Below, one piece after another: positions 26,466 through 34,274 of a stretch of DNA of 64,000 bases. Source of the stretch: Paenibacillus_D tarimensis_A. Lineage in GTDB: Bacteria; Bacillota; Bacilli; Paenibacillales; Paenibacillaceae. The stretch is taken from NCBI GenBank assembly GCA_041281825.1, contig CP166298.1, positions 4,092,001-4,156,000 of the forward strand, in the 5' to 3' direction. The position numbers and the translations under genes were made by a program. Numbering within the stretch: position 1 is the stretch's first letter; each line of letters begins with the position of its first letter. The notes below the pieces were generated by a model. That model worked only from the letters and a program-made list of their open reading frames with translations. It had not been told where the DNA came from and searched no databases.

Positions 26466-26519
26466 ACATAGAGATCTTTGCGTGGAGCTCAAAGTCTCTC
26501 CGCTTTAAGTCTCTCTGCT
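26466..26519 (-). repeat. 39-bp hairpin repeat, one full and one partial copy, next to a ribosome site
   Basis: Read on the minus strand, 26504-26466 is one full unit (AGCGGAGAGACTTTGAGC... ending ATCTCTATGT) preceded by 15 bases of another (26519-26505). The same unit occurs twice in tandem at 31112-31189. In the 31-kb copies the centre forms TTTGAGC-TCC-GCTCAAA; the copy here has base changes in one arm. The unit ends just before the Shine-Dalgarno sequence in both places. Confidence 0.75.
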
Positions 26520-26710
26520 ATTAAACGTTAATATAAACATAACAGAAATATGACAGCGATGTAAGCGGTTGAATATGGTGCGTTGCCGGAAGCTGTTCGG
26601 GGGGCAGGTAGGCCATTTCCCGGCTTGCTAATCCGGTTTTTTAGGCATCGTTGGAGCAGGTTGGCCAATTTCCGGTTTACCAAGCCACGGGAACAAGTAA
26701 GAAAAGTTAT

Positions 26711-27100
26711 GTTCCTTACAGCACCCGTCATGCGCCATTCTCGCTCAGTAGAGAACATTTTGTTCCTTGCAGCACCCGTCATGCGTGATTCTCGCTCAGT
26801 AGAGAACATTTTGTTCCTTGCAGCACCCGTCATGCGTGATTCTCGCTCAGTAGAGAACATTTTGTTCCTTGCAGCACCCGTCATGCGTGATTCTCGCTCA
26901 GTAGAAAACATTTTGTTCCTTGCAGCACCCGTCATGCGTGATTCTCGCTCAGTAGAGAACATTTTGTTCCTTGCAGTCATGCGCCATTCTCGCTCAGTAG
27001 AGAACATTTTGTTCCTTGCAGCATCCATCATGCGCTTTTCTTGCTCAGTAGAGAACATTTTGTTCCTTGCAGCACCCGTCATGCGCTATTCTCTAGGCTA
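26711..27100. repeat. 51-bp minisatellite, eight tandem units
   Basis: Units begin with GTTCCTT at 26711, 26762, 26813, 26864, 26915, 26966, 27011 and 27062. The period is 51 bases except for one unit of 45 bases (6-base deletion). Four central units are almost identical; the outer ones diverge. Each junction carries the dyad GAACA-TTT-TGTTC. Because the unit is a multiple of three without stops, both strands are open throughout, which is an artefact and not evidence of a gene. No spacers, so not CRISPR. Confidence 0.93.
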
Positions 27101-27105
27101 GTAGT

Positions 27106-27141
27106 GAAAAAAGGTATCGGCATAAATTCCGCCGATACCTT
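27106..27141 (-). terminator. Terminator of the dehydrogenase/AKR/amidohydrolase operon
   Basis: Perfect 11-bp stem (27111-27121 with 27131-27141), followed on the minus strand by TTTTTTC, 16 bases after the stop of the zinc dehydrogenase gene. Confidence 0.85.
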
Positions 27142-27156
27142 CTCAGTTTGACAAAT

Positions 27157-28170
27157 CTACAGCTGAACTATGGCCTTTATCACTTTCGATTCCGGCTTTA
27201 ACCAACTGTCGAACCTGTCGATCATCTCATCAAACTCCGCGCGATGTGTAATAAAGGCGGATACATCAATGCTGCCGCTGCGGACCGCTTCCATCACATT
27301 CTCAAAATCCTCTCTGGTTGCGTTCCGGCTGCCCATTAACGTCATTTCCCGTTTATGAAATTCCGGATCGTTGAAAGTAATGTCCGCTTTCACGAGACCG
27401 ACGTACACCAATGTACCGCCGTGAGCGACATATTGGAACGCATTCGTCATCGATCCCGCATGGCCCGTTGCGTCGAACACAACGGTTGGAAAATCGCCCC
27501 CCGTCAGTTCGCCGAGCGCTTCCTTTGGGTGCTGCAGCCCGTTGATCGTACCGTCGACCTTTGCCCACTGCCGGCAAAAGGCCAGCCGTTCTTCATTAAT
27601 ATCCAAGGCGATCACCCTTGCGCCGCGGTGCTTGGCGAATGCCATAACGCCAAGCCCGATCGGTCCCGCTCCAATGACAAGCGCCGTTTCGCCCGATCCC
27701 AGCCCGGAACGTCTTACCGCGTGCGCGCCGATACTGAGCGGTTCCAGCACCGCGCTTTGATCCAGAGACAGATCGCCGGTACGGATCAGATGAGTAAGCG
27801 GAACGGATATCAGCTCCCGCATACCGCCGTCTATGTGTACGCCGAGCACCTTCATATCCGTGCAGCAGTTTGTCTTTCCGTGACGGCAAGCGATACATTG
27901 GCCGCAGTGCATGTACGGGATGACGCAGATTTGGTCTCCAGGTTTGAAGCCTTCGCTGTTGGAGCCGACTTGCTCGATGATCCCTGCCAGCTCATGGCCG
28001 AGCACCCTCGGGTACGTAAAAAAAGGCTGATTCCCTTTATAGGCATGAAGATCGGTACCGCAAATCCCGATTCTCCGGATTCTCACAACCGCCTCACCCG
28101 GCGCCATTGACGGCTCGTTCAATTCCGTATACTGCAGGCGATCCGGAGTTTCGCAAATTATCCCTTTCAT
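27157..28170 (-). CDS. Zinc-dependent sugar/polyol dehydrogenase (MDR family)
   Basis: 337 residues with catalytic-zinc Cys in GICGTDLHAY, GHELAG, the four-Cys structural zinc lobe (CGQCIACRHGKTNCC) and a Rossmann loop GAGPIGLG. It belongs to the L-threonine/sorbitol/L-galactonate dehydrogenase group. As the last gene of an operon with an aldo/keto reductase and a fuconolactonase-like hydrolase, it probably oxidises an acid or polyol of the L-fucose/L-rhamnose/L-galactose catabolic route. Exact substrate not readable from sequence. Confidence 0.88.
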   Translation of the reverse strand: MKGIICETPDRLQYTELNEPSMAPGEAVVRIRRIGICGTDLHAYKGNQPFFTYPRVLGHELAGIIEQVGSNSEGFKPGDQICVIPYMHCGQCIACRHGKTNCCTDMKVLGVHIDGGMRELISVPLTHLIRTGDLSLDQSAVLEPLSIGAHAVRRSGLGSGETALVIGAGPIGLGVMAFAKHRGARVIALDINEERLAFCRQWAKVDGTINGLQHPKEALGELTGGDFPTVVFDATGHAGSMTNAFQYVAHGGTLVYVGLVKADITFNDPEFHKREMTLMGSRNATREDFENVMEAVRSGSIDVSAFITHRAEFDEMIDRFDSWLKPESKVIKAIVQL

Positions 28171-28211
28171 TGGCCAACACTCCTCGTATCAGAATAGAGC
28201 GACCACTTTCC

Positions 28212-29156
28212 TCACAAGTTGAGGCTTCGGTTATATTCAGGTCTGCCGCTCACCCAAGTTTTGCCGCGGATCGGCTCCAAGATCGCAAGCACCTCCCGCA
28301 GCAGCTCTTCATCGATCGTCTCTTCCGTCCATCTGACGTTGTTCCGTATATTTTCCGGGTTTGCCGTGCTGACAAGGGTCGTCGGAATGCGTTCGTCACG
28401 AGCCGAGAACTGGACCGCCAGCTTTGCGATATCCGCTCCTCTACTTGCACAATATTCCGCCGCCTGTTTGCATGCCGTTTTGACTTCCTCGCCCGCAGGA
28501 TGCCATTCCGGCGCGGGACGGTTACTGAGCAGTCCCATCGACAGCGGGGAAGCGTTGATGAGCCCGATCCCCTTGTTGTCCAGGAGCGGTACGAGCTGCA
28601 GCAGCGAGGTATCGTTGAGCGCATAATGGCAGTATGACAGCACGACGTCCGGATCATGCCGGCCGATCACTTGTTCAAACAGATTAAGCGGCAAGCCTGA
28701 AACGCCGAAAAAGCGGATTTTCCCCTGATCTTTCAACCGCTGCAGCGCGGCGAATGCCCCCTCCTCCACATGCTCCAGAGGAACAAACTCGATATCGTGC
28801 AGCAGTAAAATATCGATGTAGTCGGTCTGCAGCCGCTCCATGCTTTCCTCCACGCTGCGTATTATCCGCTCTGCCGAGAAATCGAATTGGTCTGCACCGT
28901 AACGGCCGGCCTTGGTTGTTAAAATAAATTTTTCCCGCTGAAGCTCCGCGATCGCTTTGCCCAGCACTGTCTCCGCTTTGGTCAATCCGTAATAAGGCGA
29001 TACGTCGATAAGATTGATTCCCATATCAATAGCCGTATGCACCGTACGAATGCTCTCTTTCTCGTCCGTCTCTCTAAATACGGAACCGAGCGAGGAAGCG
29101 CCGAAGCTAAGCGCAGATACTTCAAGCCCGGTATTGCCTAATGTTCTGTATTTCAT
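28212..29156 (-). CDS. Aldo/keto reductase, L-fucose/D-threo-aldose dehydrogenase-like
   Basis: 314 residues, starting MKYRTLGNTGLEVSALSFG. The AKR tetrad is recognisable: Asp and Tyr in LIDVSPYYG, Lys in LTTKAGRYG, and the residue after the YIDILLLHD strand. Members with this sequence style oxidise L-fucose or L-galactose at C1 to the lactone. The gene lies 7 bases downstream of a lactonase-like gene, fitting the aldose-to-lactone-to-acid order. A longer upstream start (29192) would overlap that gene without gaining conserved sequence. Confidence 0.87.
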   Translation of the reverse strand: MKYRTLGNTGLEVSALSFGASSLGSVFRETDEKESIRTVHTAIDMGINLIDVSPYYGLTKAETVLGKAIAELQREKFILTTKAGRYGADQFDFSAERIIRSVEESMERLQTDYIDILLLHDIEFVPLEHVEEGAFAALQRLKDQGKIRFFGVSGLPLNLFEQVIGRHDPDVVLSYCHYALNDTSLLQLVPLLDNKGIGLINASPLSMGLLSNRPAPEWHPAGEEVKTACKQAAEYCASRGADIAKLAVQFSARDERIPTTLVSTANPENIRNNVRWTEETIDEELLREVLAILEPIRGKTWVSGRPEYNRSLNL

Positions 29157-29163
29157 CCCGTTC

Positions 29164-29997
29164 TCACCCCAATTTATAGAATGCAGCGGCATTCAGTCCG
29201 AACAGCTTGTCCCGGTCCTGCAATGTCATATCCCCCGGTAAAGCTTGCTCCAGCAGATCCATCACTTGATCATACGAGCCGGAAAGCAAACATACCGGCC
29301 AATCGCTCCCGAACATGACGCGCTCCGGACCGAACAGCTCCAACGCATGCCTGACGTATGGAACGAACTGCTCCGCCTGCCATGCCGCGTGATCCACTTC
29401 CGTCACCATGCCGGAAAGCTTGCAATGCAGCTTCGGATGACCGGCGAGCTCGCGCATTTGGTTTTTCCAAGGCTCAAGTATGCCGTCTTTAATCCGCGGC
29501 TTAGCCAAGTGATCGATGACCCCGCGTACATTCGGCACCTTCTCAAGCAGCTTTACTACCGGATCCAGCTGATGCGAGACAACGAGCAGATCGACGGGAA
29601 CGTCCAGTTCCGCGAAATACGAAAGCGCTTCAATAAAATGCGGTTCCAATACCTCCCGTGCGTCCGGCATCTCCTGAATCATCACGCGGAAGCCGACAAA
29701 TTTCGGATGACTGCCGAACCTCTCATAGTGTTGCCGGTATGAGGGATCAGCGAGATCGAGCCAGCCGACCACACCGCGGATCGAATCCGCAGTTTCGCTG
29801 AGCCTAAGCAAATAATCCGTTTCTTCCAATGTCGCCGCAGCCTGAACGACGATCGTGCCGTCCAGCCGATGCTTTTCCAGGTGCTGCCGCAGATCCTCCG
29901 GCAAGTAGTCCCGGTACAATACGGTCATATCGGGACGAATCCAGCCGTAATCGCCGCGGTCAAGCTTCCAATAGTGCTGATGTGCATCCAGTCTCAT
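29164..29997 (-). CDS. Amidohydrolase_2 family lactonase (L-fuconolactonase-like)
   Basis: 277 residues of the metal-dependent TIM-barrel amidohydrolase family: the N-terminal HxH (LDAHQHYW), FVGFRVMIQEMP, GVIDHLAKP (His) and the terminal MFGSDWPVC (Asp). Length and motifs match L-fucono-1,5-lactonase and L-rhamnono-lactonase. It would open the lactone made by the neighbouring aldo/keto reductase. First gene of the three-gene operon, divergent from an AraC regulator. Confidence 0.88.
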   Translation of the reverse strand: MRLDAHQHYWKLDRGDYGWIRPDMTVLYRDYLPEDLRQHLEKHRLDGTIVVQAAATLEETDYLLRLSETADSIRGVVGWLDLADPSYRQHYERFGSHPKFVGFRVMIQEMPDAREVLEPHFIEALSYFAELDVPVDLLVVSHQLDPVVKLLEKVPNVRGVIDHLAKPRIKDGILEPWKNQMRELAGHPKLHCKLSGMVTEVDHAAWQAEQFVPYVRHALELFGPERVMFGSDWPVCLLSGSYDQVMDLLEQALPGDMTLQDRDKLFGLNAAAFYKLG

Positions 29998-30153
29998 ATA
30001 TAAGCTCCCTCCTCCGCATTTTGTGAAATGCTCTGTTATTGACCTACGTTTTCATTGTAACAACAAAATAGATTTTAATCATGACGTTTTATTGCAAATT
30101 TATACCCTATTCTGATATGTTGGACATAACGACAGATGGAGGGAAACGGATCA

Positions 30154-31089
30154 ATGAACCCAATGAGAAAAAGGATGTCCTCGAATAACGCTTTTCAGTT
30201 CGACATCGTATACAAGGATACCAAAAGATCGCAAAACGAGCTCCCGGAGCATATTCACGACTGGTATGAGCTTGTCTATGTATACCACGGCAAAGGTACT
30301 TTTTTTATTGACCAGAAGTTATATGACATGCAGCCCGGCGATCTGTTCCTCATTCCCGGAAACACAATTCACCGTGCCATCCCCGATGCCGACAACCCGG
30401 TAACTTCCACGGCCGCTTTCTTCCATCCTTTATTCCTTCGCTACAGCTATCCGGCGGATTCTTTCTCCATAATGGGGTGTTACGAGCGCTGCAGGCAGAC
30501 GAAAAATTACCGGCTGAAGTCCAGCGATCTCTCATTCCGACCGGACGACCGGCTTGACAGCATGTACCGCGAAATAAAGACCGGAGAGCCCGGCTTCCGG
30601 CAAGCCGTTGCACTGGAGCTCCAATTTGTGCTGCTTCAACTCAGCCGTCATCTGACGACCGATTCGACCCGCGAGGGAGCCGTTTCCGCATTTGGTCCCC
30701 GCTGGCTTCTCAGTGCGCTGGACTATATCGACGACCATATCGCCGAGCCGCTCCGCATCGATACGTTATGCAGGCAAGCGGCGGTCAGCTCCGCGCATTA
30801 CAGCAGGGAGTTCAAGAAATATACCGGCATCAACGTGACCGACTACATTGTAACGAAGCGGGTTATCCTCGCCAAGGAAATGCTTAGCGCTACCAACCAT
30901 ACGATCGCGCTCATTGCCGAGCTGAGCGGATTCGAGAGCCTGCCGTATTTTCACCGCACGTTCAAAAAAAACACCGGCATGACGCCGGCCGCTTTTCGTA
31001 AATCGGGGAGCGAGTGGAATGGACATCAATCTACGACACCTGTCCATACCTTAAAGCGCCCTCCGTCATATAGTAGAACAAGCACCTAA
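30154..31089 (+). CDS. AraC-family transcriptional regulator
   Basis: About 311 residues: cupin-type sensor (LPEHIHDWYELVYVYHGKG, MQPGDLFLIPGNTIHRA) and C-terminal double HTH (RIDTLCRQAAVSSAHYSREFKKYTG split over two helices, and GFESLPYFHRTFKKNTG). The ATG at 30154 lies 10 bases after GGAGGG; a start at 30136 would contain the ribosome site in the gene. Divergent from the lactonase operon, probably its activator, sensing L-fucose/L-rhamnose or a related 6-deoxy sugar. Confidence 0.9.
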   Translation: MNPMRKRMSSNNAFQFDIVYKDTKRSQNELPEHIHDWYELVYVYHGKGTFFIDQKLYDMQPGDLFLIPGNTIHRAIPDADNPVTSTAAFFHPLFLRYSYPADSFSIMGCYERCRQTKNYRLKSSDLSFRPDDRLDSMYREIKTGEPGFRQAVALELQFVLLQLSRHLTTDSTREGAVSAFGPRWLLSALDYIDDHIAEPLRIDTLCRQAAVSSAHYSREFKKYTGINVTDYIVTKRVILAKEMLSATNHTIALIAELSGFESLPYFHRTFKKNTGMTPAAFRKSGSEWNGHQSTTPVHTLKRPPSYSRTST

Positions 31090-31111
31090 GCAAGTTTGGA
31101 TAATTGAGTCA

Positions 31112-31189
31112 AGCAGAGAGACTTTGAGCCGCGCTCAAAGATCCCTATGAAGCGGAGAGACTTTGAGCTCCGCTCAAAGATCCCTATGT
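31112..31189 (+). repeat. Two tandem 39-bp hairpin repeats before a ribosome site
   Basis: Units 31112-31150 and 31151-31189 differ at only a few positions. Each contains TTTGAGC, a 3-4-base loop and GCTCAAA, then AGATCCCTATG. Base 31189 is two bases from the AGGAG of the following gene. A further copy lies at 26466-26504 in front of another ribosome site. Confidence 0.85.
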
Positions 31190-31203
31190 CAGGAGTGATT
31201 GCA

Positions 31204-32319
31204 ATGCCCTATGTGGGCATTCTTGTAAACGATCGAACATATCGAAAAATTCCAATGGGGAACACGAAATTCGAGGCCATTGATCATTACGTGGAAGCCG
31301 GTAAAAAATACGGGATTTCCCCATGCTTCATCCGGCTTAGCGACCTAAAAAAAGGACAGTCGACAGTGAAAGCTTATGTCAAGCAAAACGGCCTCTATGT
31401 TCGGCAGCATGTTCCCGCACCGCTTGTCATTCACAATCGTGCACTCTACACGAGCGAACGGCAATATCGCCGCCTGGCCTCCCGGATAAGCGACGGGCGC
31501 ATGCTGTTTAACTATAGAAACCGTTACGGCAAGCTGTTTATTCACCGTTTGCTGTGGAGAAATCCGGCTCTGCGTCCTCATCTCCCGGAGACCTGCCGGG
31601 CAACTCCGGCAAACGTCGTCCTCATGATGAAACAGTATAACCACCTGATTGTCAAACCGAACAAGAGCAGCATCGGACGCGGCGTCATGCGTATGGACCG
31701 GACGAATACCGGATGGAGGCTGACTTATCCTGTCGTCAGCCGGCTGGGAAGGCAAAAGTGGCGCACAATTGAATGGTTAGGAACGCGTCTGCCTGCCATT
31801 CTTAAAAACCGCATTCGTAAATCGTTTTATATTGTGCAGATGTGTCTGCCTCTTGCAATATATAAAGGAAGCCCCTTCGACCTGCGCGTATCCGTACAGC
31901 GAACGGCGGACGGCAACTGGGGTATAACGGGCATCGTCGCCAAGGTCGCTCCGAAGCATACATTTGTGACGAACGTTGCTCAAGGCGGCAAGACCTACCG
32001 GCTTGGGCACATTTTGCGGGAGGAGTATCCCCATCTGTCGGAGGAGGATGTCGTACAGCGCATCAGCGATTTATCAACACAGGTTGCATATCATTTGTCC
32101 CATTGGCTTCCTCATATGGCCGACTTGGGACTCGACGTGGGGATTACGAACGAAGGTTATCCGATGTTTATCGAGAGCAACGGCAAGGACCAACGCTACA
32201 GCTTTCGCGAAGCCGGGATGCTTGACGAGTGGATCGCCACTTATCACAATCCGATGGCCTATGCCAAATATTTGCTAGACGCCAGCTTAAACGACGGTAA
32301 ATCTTCGAGTGAAACTTAA
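31204..32319 (+). CDS. YheC/YheD-family endospore coat-associated protein (ATP-grasp-like)
   Basis: 371 residues. The second half has ATP-grasp features (LIVKPNKSSIGRGVMRM, FDLRVSVQR, GITNEGYPMFIESNGKDQR), as in B. subtilis YheC/YheD, which are spore-coat associated. ATG 31204 is 8 bases after AGGAG. In-frame upstream codons up to 31147 come from the tandem repeat and are not believed to be translated. A hairpin at about 32384-32424 follows the stop and precedes gerE. Confidence 0.88.
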   Translation: MPYVGILVNDRTYRKIPMGNTKFEAIDHYVEAGKKYGISPCFIRLSDLKKGQSTVKAYVKQNGLYVRQHVPAPLVIHNRALYTSERQYRRLASRISDGRMLFNYRNRYGKLFIHRLLWRNPALRPHLPETCRATPANVVLMMKQYNHLIVKPNKSSIGRGVMRMDRTNTGWRLTYPVVSRLGRQKWRTIEWLGTRLPAILKNRIRKSFYIVQMCLPLAIYKGSPFDLRVSVQRTADGNWGITGIVAKVAPKHTFVTNVAQGGKTYRLGHILREEYPHLSEEDVVQRISDLSTQVAYHLSHWLPHMADLGLDVGITNEGYPMFIESNGKDQRYSFREAGMLDEWIATYHNPMAYAKYLLDASLNDGKSSSET

Positions 32320-32383
32320 ACTTTCTTATCGTTCCAGCGTCAACGGCTTCGCCGACCTCTGGCGCAAGCTTCGTTTGCGGATT

Positions 32384-32424
32384 GGGCATGGACACACCCG
32401 ACGGCAAACAATCGGCGTGTGCCC
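32384..32424 (+). terminator. Hairpin after the YheC/D-like gene
   Basis: CACACCCGA pairs imperfectly with TCGGCGTGTG, extended by GGGC/GCCC; a short AAATTT tail follows. Weak terminator candidate that separates the coat gene from gerE. Confidence 0.45.
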
Positions 32425-32442
32425 AAATTTCCCTTATACCGC

Positions 32443-32470
32443 ACCATTGCTTAGGGCTTTTCATACTATA
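32443..32470 (+). promoter_or_regulatory. Sigma-K-type promoter of gerE
   Basis: AC at 32443-32444, 17 bases, then CATACTATA at 32462-32470. This matches the sigma-K consensus AC-N16/17-CATANNNTA exactly and lies about 64 bases before the gerE start. gerE is a known sigma-K gene in B. subtilis, which supports the assignment. Confidence 0.75.
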
Positions 32471-32533
32471 TTTTGACTGTATCCCTTAACCTTGTTATAC
32501 CATACAAACCCAGGCAAGGAGGGGTGACAAACT

Positions 32534-32752
32534 TTGAAGGGTAGCGACCACAAAAGCAAATTTTTGTTAACGCATCGTGAACGCGAGGTATTTGAGCTTT
32601 TGGTGCAGGATAAAACAACCAGAGACATCGCGCAACAATTATTCATTAGCGAAAAAACCGTCCGCAATCATATTTCCAATGTAATATGTTTTAAAACACA
32701 CAACAAAAGAAAGCTTGATAAATCAACGTTTTTAAACGATAAGGGATTCTGA
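32534..32752 (+). CDS. gerE: gerE 5' part, interrupted; spore coat transcription factor GerE
   Basis: TTG start behind AAGGAGGGG. The first 46-50 residues are GerE: FLLTHREREVFELLVQDKT, then TVRNHISNV, nearly identical to B. subtilis GerE. After codon 50 the reading frame enters foreign DNA and ends after 22 unrelated residues (stop 32752). The break falls inside the recognition helix, so this form should not bind DNA. The missing end is at 40298-40384. Joining the two at the shared 8-bp core gives a 74-residue GerE, the normal length. GerE is the last mother-cell regulator of spore coat genes. Confidence 0.95.
   Translation: MKGSDHKSKFLLTHREREVFELLVQDKTTRDIAQQLFISEKTVRNHISNVICFKTHNKRKLDKSTFLNDKGF
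32672..32679 (+). other. attL core of the gerE-intervening element
   Basis: The 8 bases ATTTCCAA occur at gerE codons 47-49 here and again at 40298-40305 in the 3' fragment. They are the only exact shared bases at the two junctions and are the presumed crossover region. Confidence 0.85.
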
Positions 32753-32779
32753 GCGAAAGCATCGCCGGAATCCTTTTTT
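32741..32779 (+). terminator. Terminator at the left end of the element
   Basis: AAGGGATTC (32741-32749) pairs with GAATCCTT (32768-32775), followed by a T-run. It overlaps the stop of the truncated gerE frame and would end gerE transcription in the unexcised state. Confidence 0.75.
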
Positions 32780-32862
32780 GTTTTGAGTTTCCTATTTCGT
32801 TTGTCGTTCTCGAAGCCGCACGCGAGTCCTTTTTCCGAATCGTATTCCCTAACGGCGGAGAC

Positions 32863-33012
32863 GTGGCGCAACTTGAGACAAAGACGAATTATGTGTGTCC
32901 CTTTACCGGGAAGCGTTTCGGTTCTACAAAAGCTCTGATAAAGGCGGCTGTTCCGCATTTGATCGCATCAGAAACAAAAAGGATCGAACGAAAACAGGGA
33001 GACGTGGTATAA
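32863..33012 (+). CDS. Possible remnant of a phage-like gene
   Basis: The frame is open from just after 32740 to the TAA at 33012 but has no ATG and no ribosome site; the first GTG is at 32863. The product (TNYVCPFTGKRFGSTKALIK and a basic C-terminus) has a protein-like composition. It is most likely the 3' end of a gene truncated by an earlier event, or a pseudogene. Low confidence. Confidence 0.3.
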   Translation: MAQLETKTNYVCPFTGKRFGSTKALIKAAVPHLIASETKRIERKQGDVV

Positions 33013-33045
33013 TTTTCGTATTGATGAGGACTAGGAGGCGGAGGC

Positions 33046-33309
33046 GTGACGATAGGTCGGGAACCACGTAACGAAAGAGAGCGCCGTGCTGAGGATCGCT
33101 CGCGAGAGGATCTCGTCAGGCAGGAGGACGAACATTTAATATTGATTGAGGCCGAAACAATGTTTTCGGAGATCCGCGCTGAGATCAAAGAGCTGCGCGC
33201 CGAGGTCAAAGAGTTCCGCGAATCCCAGGAGGCAACGAACAAGCTCCTCCTCGGCTACTTTAGCGAAATCAAACATCAGCTCCGCGATATACGCGGCGAT
33301 TTCCATTAA
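33046..33309 (+). CDS. Small coiled-coil protein
   Basis: 87 residues, highly charged (Arg/Glu-rich), with a heptad-like segment from about residue 35 to 65 (AEIKELRAEVKEFRESQEA). GTG start directly behind AGGAGGCGGAGGC. Resembles short phage-encoded coiled-coil proteins; function unknown. Confidence 0.7.
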   Translation: MTIGREPRNERERRAEDRSREDLVRQEDEHLILIEAETMFSEIRAEIKELRAEVKEFRESQEATNKLLLGYFSEIKHQLRDIRGDFH

Positions 33310-33328
33310 ATATAGGCGGTGATTTTAA

Positions 33329-34114
33329 CTGGAAACTTCTCAGCAAAATAAGGAGTCGTGGAATACTGGAGCGTACCAAGCGTGGCTTAATCGCTTCGGC
33401 AATCCAACTGAAGCGGCTAAAAAGATAAAAGAAGACCCTGTAAAAAGAATTGGCAAAGCCCTCGAATATATGGGAGATGTAAAAGGCAAAAAAGTAGCGA
33501 ATCTGCTTGGTTCAAATGGAAATAAAGCCGTTGCTCTAGCGTTGCTAGGCGCTGATGTCACCGTAGTGGACTTTTCTTCCGAAAATGAAAAGTATGCATT
33601 GGAGCTGGCCGATGCTTCGGGGGTTCAAATACAGTACGTTCTGTCCGACGTACTCAAGCTGCCAGTCGATTTATTATTGGGTGACTTCGATATAGTGTAT
33701 ATGGAGCACGGGATCCTTCACTATTTTCTGGATTTAAAAGCGTTATTTCATGTGGTGCAGGCTCTTCTTCGCACAGGTGGTATGCTTGTTCTTCAAGACT
33801 TTCACCCAGTAACCACAAAGTTAATATCATCAAGGGGAACGACGGCCAATATCAGAAAGCATAAGGTAACTGGCGATTATTTTGATACATCGATTGAGGA
33901 AAAAGAGGTATCCTTTTCAAAATTTTTGCCCGAAGGGAGCAATGACAGTGTACAGAAAGTGCGTTTACGAAACTGGACGCTTGGGGAGATTGTTACATCC
34001 GTCGGAAGCCAGGGTTTATATATAAGGGTTCTGGAAGAGCTCCACAACCTGTCTTCAGACGTATTCGATAAAGGCATCCCCAAAACGTTTACGGTTATTG
34101 CAGAAAAAATTTAA
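33329..34114 (+). CDS. Class I SAM-dependent methyltransferase; CTG start likely
   Basis: About 261 residues. The SAM-binding core shows VANLLGSNGNKAVALALLGA, VTVVDFS and IVYMEHGILHYF. The N-terminal ~45 residues (ESWNTGAYQAWLNRFGNP) are conserved in homologues from Bacillus that I recall, yet this frame has no ATG before 33470. A CTG at 33329, five bases after AGGCGGTGAT (9 of 10 bases of the ideal ribosome site), is the best start. It is cargo of the gerE element and resembles chromosomal small-molecule methyltransferases rather than phage DNA methylases. Confidence 0.83.
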   Translation: METSQQNKESWNTGAYQAWLNRFGNPTEAAKKIKEDPVKRIGKALEYMGDVKGKKVANLLGSNGNKAVALALLGADVTVVDFSSENEKYALELADASGVQIQYVLSDVLKLPVDLLLGDFDIVYMEHGILHYFLDLKALFHVVQALLRTGGMLVLQDFHPVTTKLISSRGTTANIRKHKVTGDYFDTSIEEKEVSFSKFLPEGSNDSVQKVRLRNWTLGEIVTSVGSQGLYIRVLEELHNLSSDVFDKGIPKTFTVIAEKI

Positions 34115-34274
34115 AGGATGGCGAGGGAGCCTTTTCTTCACCCCGTTTGTTCCTCGAATCTCAAAAATACTGTGTAAATTTTCGGAGCGCTTGTCGTGGA
34201 CGTGCAAGGGGGTAAGGGGCACCCTGGCACCCCTCTCAACGGAGAAAGCCCAGCAGCTGCGAGCTGCCGAGCCT

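Noticed and set aside
26555..26570. CRE-like site upstream of the sensor operon
   Set aside because: TGTAAGCGGTTGAA misses the consensus at two fixed positions; too weak to call.
26711..27100. CRISPR array
   Set aside because: Units are contiguous with no unique spacers, and no cas genes are nearby.
26528..27101. Open frames of 172-184 codons on both strands over the minisatellite
   Set aside because: They arise because a 51-base unit without stops is repeated; both strands are open at once, there is no ribosome site and the product is a 17-residue repeat only.
31147..31203. N-terminal extension of the coat protein gene
   Set aside because: Encoded by the 39-bp repeat and contains the ribosome site used for ATG 31204.
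32534..32752. Truncated gerE as simple pseudogene
   Set aside because: Both halves are undamaged, the promoter and terminator are intact, and joining restores the exact length; decay would be expected in a true pseudogene.
32668..32958. 96-codon minus-strand frame at the left end of the element
   Set aside because: It spans the gerE junction and a terminator hairpin; no ribosome site; antisense to better-supported features.
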